Positions 29,705-40,435 of a stretch of 64,000 nt of DNA are shown piece after piece. How positions within the stretch are numbered: the first letter of the stretch is position 1; each line of letters begins with the position of its first letter. This stretch comes from Medakamo hakoo (Eukaryota; Chlorophyta; Trebouxiophyceae; Coccomyxaceae). A program made the position numbers and the translations under genes. Below the pieces are notes generated by a model, which was not told the origin of the DNA, searched no databases, and saw nothing but the letters and a program-made list of their open reading frames with translations. The stretch lies in the NCBI GenBank assembly GCA_026636295.1, contig CP089457.1, positions 739,001 to 803,000 on the forward strand, in the 5' to 3' direction.

Positions 29705-32700
29705 ATGGGCGCCTGCCTGTCCGTCCGGGCGGGCGCCGCCGTCGCGGCCGCGCCGGCAGCCGGCGATGCGGCCAAGGTGTGGGCGGGCGGGTGCGGGCGG
29801 GGGGGCTGGTGCGCCCCCCCTCCCCCCCTCCCCTCGCGCGTCCTCCCCAGGCGCGCGGCCGCCCCCCTCTCTCACCCCCCCAGCCCCCAAACCGTCCCCC
29901 CCCCGCCGCGCCCCCCCCACCCCAGGCCCAGCCACCCGCCCCGGCCACGCCGCCGCCGGCGGACGCCAAGCCCAAAGGCGCGGACGTCGCCCACGCGCGC
30001 AAGGTGGGGTGGTGTGGGAGTGTGTGCGGGGCGGCGAAGAGGCGCGCGGCGCGCGCGAACGGGCACCCCCCACCCCCACCCACCGCACGCCCCCCCCCCC
30101 CCCCCCCCCCCCCGCCCGCCCGCCGTCCCCAGGTCCGCGACGGCGCCAAACGCGTGGCCATCGCGGCCAACGCCATCGCCCGCGTCGCGGACGTCAAGCT
30201 GGAGGCCTACCCCAAGTCGGAGACCGTGTTCGCGCTGCTGGGTGAGAGGGCGTGGCGGGTGGGGGGGCGCGCGCCCGCCCCCCCCCGAGCCCCAACCCCC
30301 GCCCACCCCCTCCATCCATCCATCCGCCCCCACCTTGTCCCTTAACACACAGAGCGCGCCGTGTCCACCTCCCTCCTGTTCGACGCCCTGTCCGCGCCCG
30401 AGCGGGCGGCCCTGCTGCACTCCATGCGGCCCGTGAGTTTGTCCGTGTGGGTGGCAGGGGCAGTCGGCCGGCCGGGCGCGGGAGGGGGGTCGGGGCTCGC
30501 ACGTGCGAGCTCGCCCCCTCCCCTCCACCCACCCGCCCCACCCTCACCCTCTCCCCCCCCCTCCATCCCTCTCTCTCTCCCGGCCAGGTCACCGTCGCGG
30601 CCGGCATGGCCATCATCACCCAGGGCGACACCAAGGCCGACTCCTTCTACGTGCTGGAAAAGGGCAGTGCGGTGGCGACGATCGCGGCGGCGGCGGGCGG
30701 TGGTGAGGGCGACGCCGCCGACCCCACCGCCGGCGCGCACCCGCCCACCCCCCCGCCCCCGCCCATCGTCGTCAAAGCCTACGGCCCCGGCTCCGCCTTT
30801 GGCGACCTGGCCCTGCTCTACTCCGCGCCGCGCGCCGCCACCGTGACGGCCACCTCCCCCTGCAAGCTGTGGGCCATGGAGCGCGGGGTGTACGGCGCGG
30901 TGCGCCGGGCACAGGCGGCGGCCGCGGCCGCGCGCCGGGCCGCGCTGGTCGGCGCGGTGCCGCTGCTCGCGCCGCTGGCGCCCGACCGCCGGGCCGTCGT
31001 CGCCGCCGCCCTGGAACGCCGCGAATTCGCCGACGGCGAGGTCGTGTTTGCGGCCGGCGACGCGGGCGACGCGCTGTACCTGGTGGACGAAGGCGCGGTC
31101 GTGCTGACGGCGCCGGGCGGCGGCGGCGGCGGCGCGCCGCCGCCCGCCGACGCGGCCGCCGCCGGTCCGCCTCCACCCCCGCAACAACCGCCCGTCACCC
31201 TGGCCCGCCTGGGCGCGGGCGCCTACTTTGGCGAGCGCGCCCTGGTCCGGTCCGAGCCGCGCGCCGCGACGGCCACGGCCGACGGCTACACCGTCCTGTG
31301 GCGCCTGCCCCGCCCGGCGTTCGACGCTCTGCTGGGCCCGGCGGGGCTGATTTGGGCGGCCGAGGCGCTGCGCGCGTCGCCCGCGCTCGCGGCGCTCTCC
31401 CCGGCCGCCGTCACGGCCGTGGCCGGCGCCATGGCGACCGTCTCCTTCCCGCCCGGCGCGACCATCTTCGCCGCGGGCGACCCGGGCGACGCCTTTTACG
31501 TCGTGGACGAGGGCGCCGTCGAGCTGGTGGCACCTGCCCCTCCCCCGCAGGGCGGCGGCACGCCTGGCACCGCGGTGGGTCCGACCCTCCTGGCCCGCCT
31601 GGGCCGGGGCGGCGTCTTTGGCGAGCGCGCCCTGCTGGACCGGGCGCCCCGCGCCGCCACCGCGGTCGCGGCCGGGGCCACCCCCACCACCCTCCTGCGC
31701 CTGGGCGCCGCCGACTTCGAGGCGCTGCTCGGCCCCCTGCCCTCGCTGCGCACGGTGTGGCGCGCCGAAGCCCTGGGCCGCGTCCCCATCCTCGCCGGCC
31801 TGGACGCGGGCGCGCGCGGCGCGCTGGCGGCGGCGCTGACGCCCCGCACCGTCGTGGCGGGCGAGGTCGTCGTGGCCGCGGGCGCGCCCGGCGACGACTT
31901 TTTCCTGGTCGAGGCCGGCGCGCCGCTGGCCGTGACGTCGCCCGGCGACGGCGGCGCGGTCCTCGGGTCCGTCGGCCCGGGCGGCTATTTTGGGGAGCTC
32001 GCCCTCCTGCGCGGCGGCCCCCGCGCCGCGACCGTCACCGCCACCGGCCCCGCCTCCCTCCTCGTCCTGCCCCGCGCGGGGTTTGAGGCGCTGCTCGGCC
32101 CCGCGCGCGCCCGCCTCACGGCCGCGGCCGGCCGGTACGCTCGGACCCCGACCGCGGCCGCGCCCGGCCGGCCGCCGCCCCCGCCCCTGGCCGACCTGCG
32201 CACCGTCGCCCGCCTGGGGTCGGGCGCCTTTGGCCGGGTGGCCCTCGTCGCCGCGCCCGACGGCCGGCGCTTCGCCCTGAAAACGCTGTCCAAGGCGTCC
32301 CTGGTGGCGGGCGGCCTGGTGGAGCACGCGCTGCGGGAGAAGGGCGCGATGGCGGCGTGCGACTCGCCCTTCCTCGTCCGCCTGGAGGCCGCGTACAAGG
32401 ACGGTGCGTCCATCCACCTGCTGTTGGAGGCGGTCATGGGCGGCGAGCTGTTTGGCCACCTGCAGGCGCGGGCGGCCGACCCGGCGGGCGACGGGAGCGC
32501 GTCCCTGCCAGAGGCGGAAGCCCGCTTCTACGCGGGCTGCGTCGTCCTCGGCCTGGAGTACTTGCACGCCCGCGACCTGGCGTGGCGTGACCTGAAGCCC
32601 GAAAACCTGCTGATCGGGGCGGACGGGTACTTGAAGGCAAGGAGCGCGTGTGGAGCGCGTGTGGAGGGGGGGGGGGGGAAGGGGCGGGGTGTTTTTTTTT

Positions 32701-33337
32701 CCATCCCACCCACCCGCCTCACCGCTCCACACACACCAAAAAAAAAAAAACCCAGCTCGCCGATTTCGGCTTCACCCGCCACTTGCCGCCTGGCGACGTC
32801 GCCATGACCCTGTGCGGCACGCCCGAGTACCTGGCGCCCGAGCTCGTCACCCAGGCCGGCCACACAAAGGCGGTGGACTGGTGGGCGCTGGGCGTGCTGG
32901 TTTACGAGCTCGTCGCCGGCCGGCCGCCCTTTGACGGCGGCGGCGGGGGCGGCGACCGGGTGGCCATGTTCCGGGCCATCCGGGCGGGCAAGTACTCCAT
33001 GCCACCGTCCTTCTCCCCGGAGTTGAAGGACCTCATCAAACGGCTCCTCACCCTGTCGCCCGCCGCGCGCCTGGGGTCGGGCAAGGACGGCGCCGCCGGC
33101 GTGAAGGCTCACCCCTGGTTTGCCGGGCTGGACTGGGGCGCCCTGGCTGCGCGCAGCCTGCCCGCGCCGCACGTGCCGGCCGTGGCCTCTCCCGACGACA
33201 CCAGCCACTTTGCGGCGGAGGAGGAGGGCGGCGGCGGGGAGGACGGGGAGGGCGGCGACGGGGGTGGGGAGGGCGGCAGTGGCGGCGGCGGGGCGCGGGA
33301 GCGGTACGTTTCGACGGGCGCGTTTGAAGCGTTTTGA
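29705..33337 (+). CDS. PKG: cGMP-dependent protein kinase-like kinase with four cyclic-nucleotide-binding domains
   Basis: Six exons (29705-29776, 29926-30003, 30133-30241, 30353-30432, 30588-32636, 32756-33337) give 989 residues. The start MGACLS predicts N-myristoylation of Gly2 and palmitoylation of Cys4. Four cyclic-nucleotide domains follow; their phosphate-binding cassettes read FGDLALLYSAPRAAT (about 184), FGERALVRSEPRAAT (327), FGERALLDRAPRAAT (456) and FGELALLRGGPRAAT (580). The AGC kinase domain has GSGAFGRV (658), the FALK lysine, RDLKPEN (779), ADFGFTR (799) and GTPEYLAPE. The C-terminus ends FEAF, a PKA-like FxxF hydrophobic motif. This layout is that of protist and algal PKG. 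Exon 5 ends AAG followed by GCAAGG, so the last intron is GC-AG. cGMP versus cAMP preference is inferred. Confidence 0.9.
32637..32755 (+). other. GC-AG intron in the PKG-like gene
   Basis: The exon ends DGYLK and resumes at LADFGFTR, exactly as the kinase family requires. The donor is AAG followed by GCAAGG, the known GC-AG consensus, and the acceptor is CCCAG. No GT donor nearby restores the frame and the conserved residues. Confidence 0.85.
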
Positions 33338-33603
33338 ATATGTGTGTGTGATGGCGGGAGGGAGGGAGGCTGGTGGGGGAGGGGCTGGTGGGGAGTGTGG
33401 CTGTGTGGGCGTGCGGGGGCGTGAACCTTTTTTATTTTTTTCCGGCGGGGTGGTTGGGGGAGACTGGGGGGAGAGCGGTCTGTGTGTGTGTGTACGCGTC
33501 GAGCGATTGTTTCCTTCTTGGGGCCGCGTTGGTTTGATCACACCACACGCCCCTCTCCCCGCCACCCACGCCCTCCACACCCCTCCCACATACCCCACAC
33601 CCA

Positions 33604-36066
33604 TCAAAGAATGCGCCGCCGCCGGGTGTACGTGTACAGCGCCACAAACACCCAGCAGCACCCGAACACAATCAGGCCCGTCGTCCCCCAGAAGCCGAGG
33701 ACCGAGTGCTCGAGCGTTGAGCGCAGGTTCATGCCGAAGATGCCGGCGACGACGGCGCCCAGGGCGGCGGCGAAGGAGCCGATGGACAGCGTCAGTTCCA
33801 GGCGGTTGAGCTCGAAGCGGCGGGCGGACAGGGAGACGGCGATGGACTCCTCCAAGTCGCGGGCGCCGGCCAGCAGGCGGGACGCCTCCGACGCGGTCGT
33901 CGCCGCGCGCTGCAGGTAGTACTCCAGCAAGTCTTCCGCCTCCTCCACCTCCCGCTCCTCCTTTTCGGCGTCGGCCAGCTCGGCCAGGGCGGCCGCCGCT
34001 TCCGCGTCCAGGGCCGGCAAGTTTTCCGGGGCGAGCGCGCCGGGCCAGGCGCCGCCCGCGGTCGACGCCGCGAGCGCGGCCGGGTCGGGGTCGCCGTCCG
34101 GGCCGCGCGGGACGGGGCGGGCGGCCGCGTTGGGGTCGTGGCGCGGCGGCGGGATGACCAGGGACGCGGGCAGGCCCAGCGCTTTGGCCGCCGCGTCCGC
34201 GGGCGGCGGGGAGGGCGACCGCTGCTGGGCGGCCTGCGCGGCCGCGGCTTCGGCCGCGGCCAGCCGCCCGGCGCCCGCGCGCGCCAGGCGCTCCCGCTCC
34301 CGGCGCCGGCGCGCCTCCTCCCGGGCGGGCCGGCTGGACAGGTTCATGTCGCGCAGCTCGTCCTCGTCGTCCATGACCTCCTCCAACACTTCGCGCAGCG
34401 AGTCGCCCCGGGACTCCAGCTCGACGAGCGCCTGCTTGACCCGGCGCAGCTCTTCGAGGTTGACGGGCGTCACGTCGCGCGGCAGCATTTGCAGGATGGC
34501 GGTGACCCGCTTCGTCACGGCCAGGAGCTCGGCGTCCAGCCGGCCGGTGGCGACGAGGAGCGCGGCTTCCAGCACCTCCAACTCAAAGGGCGGGCCCTCC
34601 TCCTCGCCGTCGGGCGGGCCGTCGGTGTCCGAGTCCGCGCCCGCGGCCGCGGCCGCACCGCCGCCCGCCGCCGACCGGGCGCGCCCGGGCCAGGCGGGCG
34701 GGGCCGGGCGGGGGCGGGCGGGCGTGGAGTGGTAGCCGGCCCGCCCGTCCTCGCCCTCGTCCCCACCGTCTTCGGAGGAGCCGGCGGAGGGGGCGCCGCC
34801 GCCGCCGCCGCCGCCGCCAGTGTCGCGGGCGAGCACGCGCGCGCCGTCGGCCGCCTGCAGGCGGGGGATCAGAATGTCCAGGAACCGGCGGGACGACACG
34901 CTGCCCGGCTCGAACAGCAGGCACCGTTCCGCGCCCACGATGGCGCGGACGCCGCCCAGGTTGATCAGCAGGACCTCGTCCCGGACCGTGATGTTGGGCG
35001 ACGTCTTGGTCAGGCTGAGCGACGGGTCGATGCGCCGCAGGTCGCGCGGCTGCAGGCGGTTGGCGCGGAGCAAGTCCCGGCGCCGCACGTAGATGCGCCG
35101 CTTTTTGCCGGCCGGGTCGATGCGCAGCACTTCGTAGACGGCGCGGGCAGCGGCAGGGGCGGGCGGCGGGGAGGCGGCGAGCGCGGCCGCGGCCGCGGGG
35201 GAGGCGAGGCCAGACGGGAGGGTGGCCCCGCCCGGCGGAGGGGGTGGGGGCGGCGGGCCGTCGCCGCCATCCCCCGCCCACGCGCTGCCGCCAAAACCCG
35301 TCGCGGCCGCGGCGGCAGCAGACGCGGCCGCCGCCGCCGCCGCTGACGACGACGACGGCCGGGGCGCAGCCAGCTCCAGCGAGGAGAGGCCGGACCGCGT
35401 CACCGCGTCGAACCAGGCGTCCGCGGCGGCGGCGCCGCCGCCACCGCCCGCCGCCAGGCTCGCCGCGTTGACGTCTCCCGCCCCGCCGGGCGTCCCCGGC
35501 GCGGGCGGGCTGCCGTCCCCGCCTCCGCCGCCGGCGTCGCCGCCTGAAAACCCAAACAGTTCCAGGGAGGACAGCGCAGAGCGCAGCAAGTCGGACGGAG
35601 AGGAGGAAGAGGGCGACGGCGGCGGGTCGGCGCCTTCCGCACGGACTGTGACAATGCGGTCGCGTGCGGACGGCGCCAGGCCGGCCCGGCGTGGGCCGAG
35701 CGCGGCGGCTGTGGCGCTCGGACGCCGGCGGCGGGTCGGGCGGGCCGGGGGTGGCGTCGCTGCCGCGCCACCGCCCGCGCCGCCCGCGGGCGCCGGTCCG
35801 GACACCAGTCCTCCACCAGGCCTGTTCATCGGGCGGCAGTTGACCAGGCCGGCCCGGCGCACGGGCGCTGGGACCGCTGGGCGGCCGGCGGCCGGCGTGC
35901 AATGCGTCGTCGTCGCCCCGCCGCCGCCGCTCGCGCGGGAAAGCGGTGTGGGACGAAGGCTTGCCCCCGGTGCGCAGCCCGCTGCCCGCGGCGCGGTTGA
36001 GGCGGGCAGGGCGGCCGCCGGTCCGGCTGGGTGACCAGGCCGGTGGGAGGCCGGCGCGGCCTGCAT
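33604..36066 (-). CDS. CorA/MRS2-family magnesium channel
   Basis: A single exon of 820 residues. The conserved MRS2 part begins near YEVLRIDPAGKKRRIYVRRR, goes through LLINLGGVRAIV and the helices ending LLEYYLQRAATTASEASRL, and ends with two membrane helices. The signature GMN is present in AGIFGMNLRS at the end of helix one, followed by WVFVALYTYTRRRR. Such channels take up Mg(2+) into mitochondria or chloroplasts. Residues 1-310 are low-complexity and Arg/Ala/Ser/Gly-rich, probably including an organelle presequence, and a long disordered insert (about 395-470) splits the cytosolic domain. The protein is therefore nearly twice the usual 400-450 residues. The ATG at 36066 is the first in frame; shorter starts are possible. 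Confidence 0.87.
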   Translation of the reverse strand: MQAAPASHRPGHPAGPAAALPASTAPRAAGCAPGASLRPTPLSRASGGGGATTTHCTPAAGRPAVPAPVRRAGLVNCRPMNRPGGGLVSGPAPAGGAGGGAAATPPPARPTRRRRPSATAAALGPRRAGLAPSARDRIVTVRAEGADPPPSPSSSSPSDLLRSALSSLELFGFSGGDAGGGGGDGSPPAPGTPGGAGDVNAASLAAGGGGGAAAADAWFDAVTRSGLSSLELAAPRPSSSSAAAAAAASAAAAAATGFGGSAWAGDGGDGPPPPPPPPGGATLPSGLASPAAAAALAASPPPAPAAARAVYEVLRIDPAGKKRRIYVRRRDLLRANRLQPRDLRRIDPSLSLTKTSPNITVRDEVLLINLGGVRAIVGAERCLLFEPGSVSSRRFLDILIPRLQAADGARVLARDTGGGGGGGGAPSAGSSEDGGDEGEDGRAGYHSTPARPRPAPPAWPGRARSAAGGGAAAAAGADSDTDGPPDGEEEGPPFELEVLEAALLVATGRLDAELLAVTKRVTAILQMLPRDVTPVNLEELRRVKQALVELESRGDSLREVLEEVMDDEDELRDMNLSSRPAREEARRRRERERLARAGAGRLAAAEAAAAQAAQQRSPSPPPADAAAKALGLPASLVIPPPRHDPNAAARPVPRGPDGDPDPAALAASTAGGAWPGALAPENLPALDAEAAAALAELADAEKEEREVEEAEDLLEYYLQRAATTASEASRLLAGARDLEESIAVSLSARRFELNRLELTLSIGSFAAALGAVVAGIFGMNLRSTLEHSVLGFWGTTGLIVFGCCWVFVALYTYTRRRRIL

Positions 36067-36412
36067 TTGTGGTGTGCGTGTGTGCCGGAGCGGGGGGCGG
36101 CGCGCCTAGGGAGGAGACAGCGCCTGCCTTTCTGAGACGATAGCAGGCGGCCGGCCGGGCGTCAGGCAGACTGAGCTGGCCGCGCGATGACGACGCGCCC
36201 TTGCGCTGCTGAACGGGCGCGGAGGTCGTGCGGGAAGGGTGGCGCCTGAGATGCCCCGTCTCTGAAAGGAGCGAGTGCGAGCAGAGCGCGAGCGGGGCGG
36301 CTCTTTTTTTTTCTCCTCCTCTCCCCCCCGGCCCACCCCCTCTGTCACACTTCCATTCCATCACTCGACGCCCCACCACCACCCCCTCGACCCCACGCTC
36401 TCAAACCAAACC
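36067..36412. promoter_or_regulatory. Divergent region between the MRS2-like and lipid-droplet genes
   Basis: 346 bases between two divergent starts. A T-rich run at about 36303-36313 followed by a C-rich, A-containing stretch precedes the lipid-droplet gene start. No TATA box is evident. Confidence 0.4.
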
Positions 36413-38132
36413 ATGTCCGCCGACCTGAAACGCCTGCACTGGGTCCAGGAACTGGGCGCCAAGGGCCTGGACGCGGCGGCCGCCCTGTACGCCAAGGGCA
36501 AGACGTCCCTGCCCGCGCCCGTCGCGGACAAGGTGTCGGCCGTGGAAGCCCGCGCCTCGGAGCTGGCGTCTCCCCTGGTCACGGCCGCGACGGACGCGTC
36601 CGGGCGTGTGCTGACGACCATTGACTCCCGGGTGAGTGGGGCGGGCGGGCGGCGGCGGACTGGGCGGGGGGAGTGGGGCGGGCGGCACCGTGCCGTTGTG
36701 CCCTCGACGGCGGGTTCAACGGCCAAAAAAAAATATGGGAGCGCGCGCACGGAGCAAAAAGCGGGCCATTCCCCGCCCGCGCCGCCCGATCCACCGCCCG
36801 TTGTGGGCGCGATGGCGTGCTGTCCGACCGGCACTGGGCGGCGCGCGGCGTCTTGGAGCCCGATCCGGGTGTGGGCGAGCGTGTGACGGTCGGCGGTGGC
36901 GAGCCCTCGTGCGCTCAAGCGGTGCTCCATGCCCCTGCCCCTGGACGCGCCCGCCCGGCGCGGTGCGCGCGCGCTCCTTCGCTCTGACCCGCCCGCAGGC
37001 ACGGCCATGAGCTCTAGCCCACTACCGGCCAGGGCGTGGGCCGTGGAACGGCCGGGCGACCCCGCCTGACGCGCGAGAAGCTTTCGCCTTCCGGCCGGCG
37101 GGCCGGGAAGTCGCCGCGCGCCCGCTGTGCTGTTTCGCGTGCAGCGCTGCGGCCGGGCCCCGTCCACCTTCCGTCGCTTGTTCTTAGGCAGGAGACAAGC
37201 TCTGCTCCCCACAGCTGGCGGTGGCGACCGCGGAGACTCCCCGCCCAGACCGCGCGCCCCCTCCGCCCACCGACGCACGCGAATTCCCTCACGCACACAC
37301 GTTTCCCTCCCCAACTCCACCACACAGGTCGACGGCGCGGTCGAGCTGGCCGTCAAGCTGTACGAGCAGTCGTCCAAGGAGCTGGCGGACCAGGTGAGAG
37401 GAGGGGTTGGGAAGGGAAGGAGGTCCGAGGCGCGCGCGGGACGGCGGCTCCCTCCCGCTTCACGCCGGCCGCGCGCGCGCGCGCGCGCTATGCTGCGCTC
37501 CCTGCTGCCTGCCCCTCCCCAACAACCTGCTCACTCGGGACGCCCCCCGCCCCTCCCCGCCGCCCACCCCCACCCGAACACAGGTCGCCAAGCAAAAGGC
37601 CTTCCACGACCGCAACGTCGCCCACTACAAGGCCGCCCGCGAAGCGTACCTGAAGCGCATCGAGGAAGCCGTCGACTTTTTGAAGGCCGAGGGCGTCGCC
37701 GGCGCCGCGCGCGCCGCGGCCGACGTCGTCGCCGCCCGCGTCGCCGACGCCAAAAAGGCCGGCGGCTCGGCCGCCGCCTCCCTGCAGGGCGCCGCCGCGT
37801 CCGCCCTGGACCGCGTCGCCGACGCGTGGGCGGCCCTGGTCGCCCAGCCGACCGTGCAGAAGGTCCTTGCGTCGTCCCCCGTCGCGGGCGCGGTCGCGCA
37901 CGCCAAAGCCGCCGCCGAAGCCGCCGCGTCCGCCCTGGTCGCCTCCCCGACCTACGGCAAGGCCTTCGCGACGGGCGAAGCCACCCTGGCCGCCGTCACG
38001 GGCTCGGGCCTGTACCAGAAGGCGGCCGCGCGCATCTACCCGGCCGTCGCGCCGATCGCCGACCCGGCCCGCGCCGCCATCGCGCCGTACGTGTCCGCCG
38101 CGGCCGCCCACCTGAAGCCGATCTCGGCGTGA
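36413..38132 (+). CDS. MLDP: Major lipid droplet protein-like (MLDP; REF/SRPP-type)
   Basis: Exons 36413-36631, 37328-37393 and 37584-38132 join in phase 0 to 277 residues. The protein is Ala/Lys/Val-rich, almost entirely amphipathic helix, without Cys, signal peptide or membrane span. The N-terminus (LKRLHWVQELGAKGLDAAAA) and the middle block with DSRVDGAVELAVKLYEQSSK resemble green-algal MLDP and the plant REF/SRPP/LDAP proteins (for example the FVDRKVDESV-type motif). Such proteins coat cytosolic lipid droplets and limit their size, and rise under nitrogen starvation. The length fits MLDP (about 28 kDa). Similarity of helical Ala-rich proteins can mislead, so confidence is moderate. The first intron (696 bases) is the longest in the window. 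Confidence 0.68.
36632..37327 (+). other. Long first intron of the MLDP-like gene
   Basis: 696 bases, GTGAGT donor and CAG acceptor. It is mixed GC-rich sequence with no repeat or reading frame that resembles a known protein. Long first introns often carry regulatory sites, but I see no specific one. Confidence 0.6.
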
Positions 38133-38643
38133 GGTGAGGGCGCGACGACCGACTGAAAAACATGGAAAAAGGCCTAGGACCTTTTGACGCCTGAAAAAAA
38201 AACAAAAAACGATTTCTTGCCTGGGACGGCGTGCGGGTGCGGCGCGCGCAGGTGCACGGGTGCGGGACGGTTTGCCTTTTCCAGGAAAGGGCCCGGACCC
38301 GCTTGCCGCGCGCGCCCACTCCCTGCCTCCCTTCTCCTTATGAGAGAGAGAGTGTGTGTATGTGTGAGCGAGTGAGAGTGAGTGAGAGAAGAGAGGCTTT
38401 CCGCGTCCCGTCGGATCTTCCGAGTGCTGGGCGGGGAGGGCGAGAGTGTGTGTGCGAGCGAGTGTGTGTGTGTGTCTTAGGGGTTTCGAGGCGTGTGTGT
38501 GCAAAACGAGGGAGTGGTGTGCTTTCTTCTTTTTCGAGCGGCCTGGAGAGCTCTTACACAGCCGCATCACGCCCCCTCCGCGCGGCCTGAAAAAAAGCAC
38601 ACAGGACGAAAAAAAAAGACCCAACCTTCAAAAAAAAAATCTC
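38133..38643. other. Convergent 3' region between the MLDP-like and nucleotide-sugar transporter genes
   Basis: 511 bases. It contains purine/GT-rich runs (about 38341-38396 and 38441-38480), A runs at about 38590-38638 and a minus-strand TGTAA at 38554-38558. No gene is apparent. Confidence 0.6.
38554..38558 (-). promoter_or_regulatory. TGTAA poly(A) signal of the nucleotide-sugar transporter gene
   Basis: On the minus strand TGTAA lies 86 bases after the stop codon at 38644-38646. Confidence 0.5.
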
Positions 38644-40191
38644 TCACTTGCCGCCACCCCCGCCGCCTTTGCGCGCCGACGCCGCCGCCCGGCTCGATTC
38701 CACGTACCCGACCGCCGCGTACCCGATGCCGCCCAACAGACCCACGCCCAGCGCCGCCAGGTTGCGGCCGGACAGCAGGACGTCGCCGAACAGGACCAGG
38801 CCCAGCCCCGTCGTCGCAATGTCCTTGACCTGGCCGGTGACGGTCGTGGCCAGCGGCGAGTTGACGGTCGTGCACCAGAAGATGCACAGGTTCAACAGGA
38901 AGGCCTGCGAGGCGGACAGCAGGAGGAAGGCGACGAAGGCCGGGTCGCGCAGCTGGGGCGACGCTGCGACGGCGGCCACCTCGCCGGAGAAGAGGAGGAA
39001 GTACGCGGCCATCAGGGGCGCCGCGATCAGGTTGTTGTACATCAGCAGGGCGTGCTGGCCCATGCCCGTCCGCTCCTTGAGGGCCCGGATGAGGATGAGG
39101 TAGGCGGCCGTGGACAGGACGCACACGGACACCCAGGCGTAGCCGGGCGCCGAAAAGGTGAGGTCGGTCGCCCCCGCCGCGACCGCGCCGACGACCATCG
39201 CGCCGATGGCCGCGCCGGCGGCGGGGGACGGGACGCGGGACCAGACCAGGTACTCGCCCGCCACGACGAAGAGCGTGGTGGCGCGGCGCAGGACACTGGT
39301 GCGTTTTTTTTGGGGTGGGGGTAGTGGGAGAGGTTGTTTTGTTGTGTCTGGCCGCGCCACGCAGCGCCGCTCCATCCACCCCCCTTCCCCCTCCACTGCC
39401 GCCCCCACCCCCCTCCCCACCACTCCCCCGCCTCACACCTGTACATCGGCACGGTCAGGTAGCGCAGCGCGATGACGCCGGACTGGACGTACCCCATCCA
39501 GAACAGGGCCAGGGGCAACACGGACTTGGCGGCCGCCCACGTCGGGCGCGGGCCGAAGTCCATGGCCCGGGTCCGGGCCAGGCCCGCGATGAACGCGAGC
39601 GAGACGAGGACCTGTGGTGTGTTGTGTGTGGGGAGAGAGAGCGTCGTCGTCGGGGGGAATTGGGCGCGCGTGAGCTGGTGAGGCCGCGCGCCCTTGCCGC
39701 ACCCACTCAGGCCCCTGCTCGACGGGCATGCCACCCTGGGCGAGGGCGGCGCAAGGCGGCGCAAGGCGGGAGCAGCCCGCCGCACCCTGCTCTTTTCCGA
39801 AGGGGCATCTTGTTTTTTTGCTTTCGAAAAAGGCTCCGTTTTTCGGCCGCCGCGCAGGCAGCCGCCCCCTCCCCTCCCCGCCTTTCGCCCGGCTACGCAC
39901 CTGCAACAGCGTCACAAAGGCCGGGTACGGGAAGCCGTGCGTGGCGAAGACGGCCTTGTTGAACAGGGTGATGCACACGCTCACGCCGCCGTACGCGGCG
40001 CACGCGGCCGCTTTGGTGGCCGGGGACGGCGGGCCCACGGCCCCGATGCCCAGCAAGGCTTTCAGCGCATTCTGCGGGGCGTGACCGGCAGACCCACGGA
40101 TGGGAGACGGCGACCGAGAGGTCGGCGGCGCTTCGGCGTCGAAGCCACCGCCGCGCTGGGAGAGCGCGCCACGACTGGGCGAGCGCAGCAT
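38644..40191 (-). CDS. Nucleotide-sugar transporter (SLC35/GONST-like, drug/metabolite transporter superfamily)
   Basis: Exons 40191-39901, 39611-39439 and 39295-38644 join in consistent phase to about 371 residues. The Golgi nucleotide-sugar transporter pattern is clear: TLFNKAVFATHGFPYPAFVT, LQVLVSLAFIAGL, the LRYLTVPMYSVLRR block, the helix after TLFVVAGEYLV, then SQAFLLNLCIFWCTTVNSPL, TTVTGQVKDI and GLGLVLFGD. About ten membrane helices are present. These proteins exchange a cytosolic nucleotide sugar (UDP- or GDP-linked) for a nucleoside monophosphate from the Golgi lumen. The first in-frame ATG is at 40191, giving a Ser/Arg/Pro-rich cytosolic N-terminus; the frame is open further upstream. 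The sugar carried is not predictable. Confidence 0.86.
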
Positions 40192-40435
40192 CGGCGCAGG
40201 CGACCCGGACGCAGACCGGGCTTTTGTCGTCGCGGCGGCGCCGTCGCCTTCGAGGGTCACGGTTGCGGACGCCACGGGCCCGGGCGCGGCGGGGCGACCG
40301 CCGAAGAAGTAGGACGCCGTGGTGAAAGACTTTTTTTTGGGGGGGGGGTCCCGCGGAGAGAGGGAGAGAACGCGCGAGTGAACGGCCGGGGACACCCACA
40401 GCCATCCCAACCATCTGACCAACACACCGCCCGCC

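Noticed and set aside
30342-32732. Antisense open frame of about 800 codons opposite the PKG-like gene
   Set aside because: Codon shadow of the repeated cyclic-nucleotide domains; no family resemblance.
40192-40425. Upstream extension of the nucleotide-sugar transporter to about 40425
   Set aside because: The frame is open there but has no ATG; it would need a GTG start or an extra 5' exon that I cannot place.
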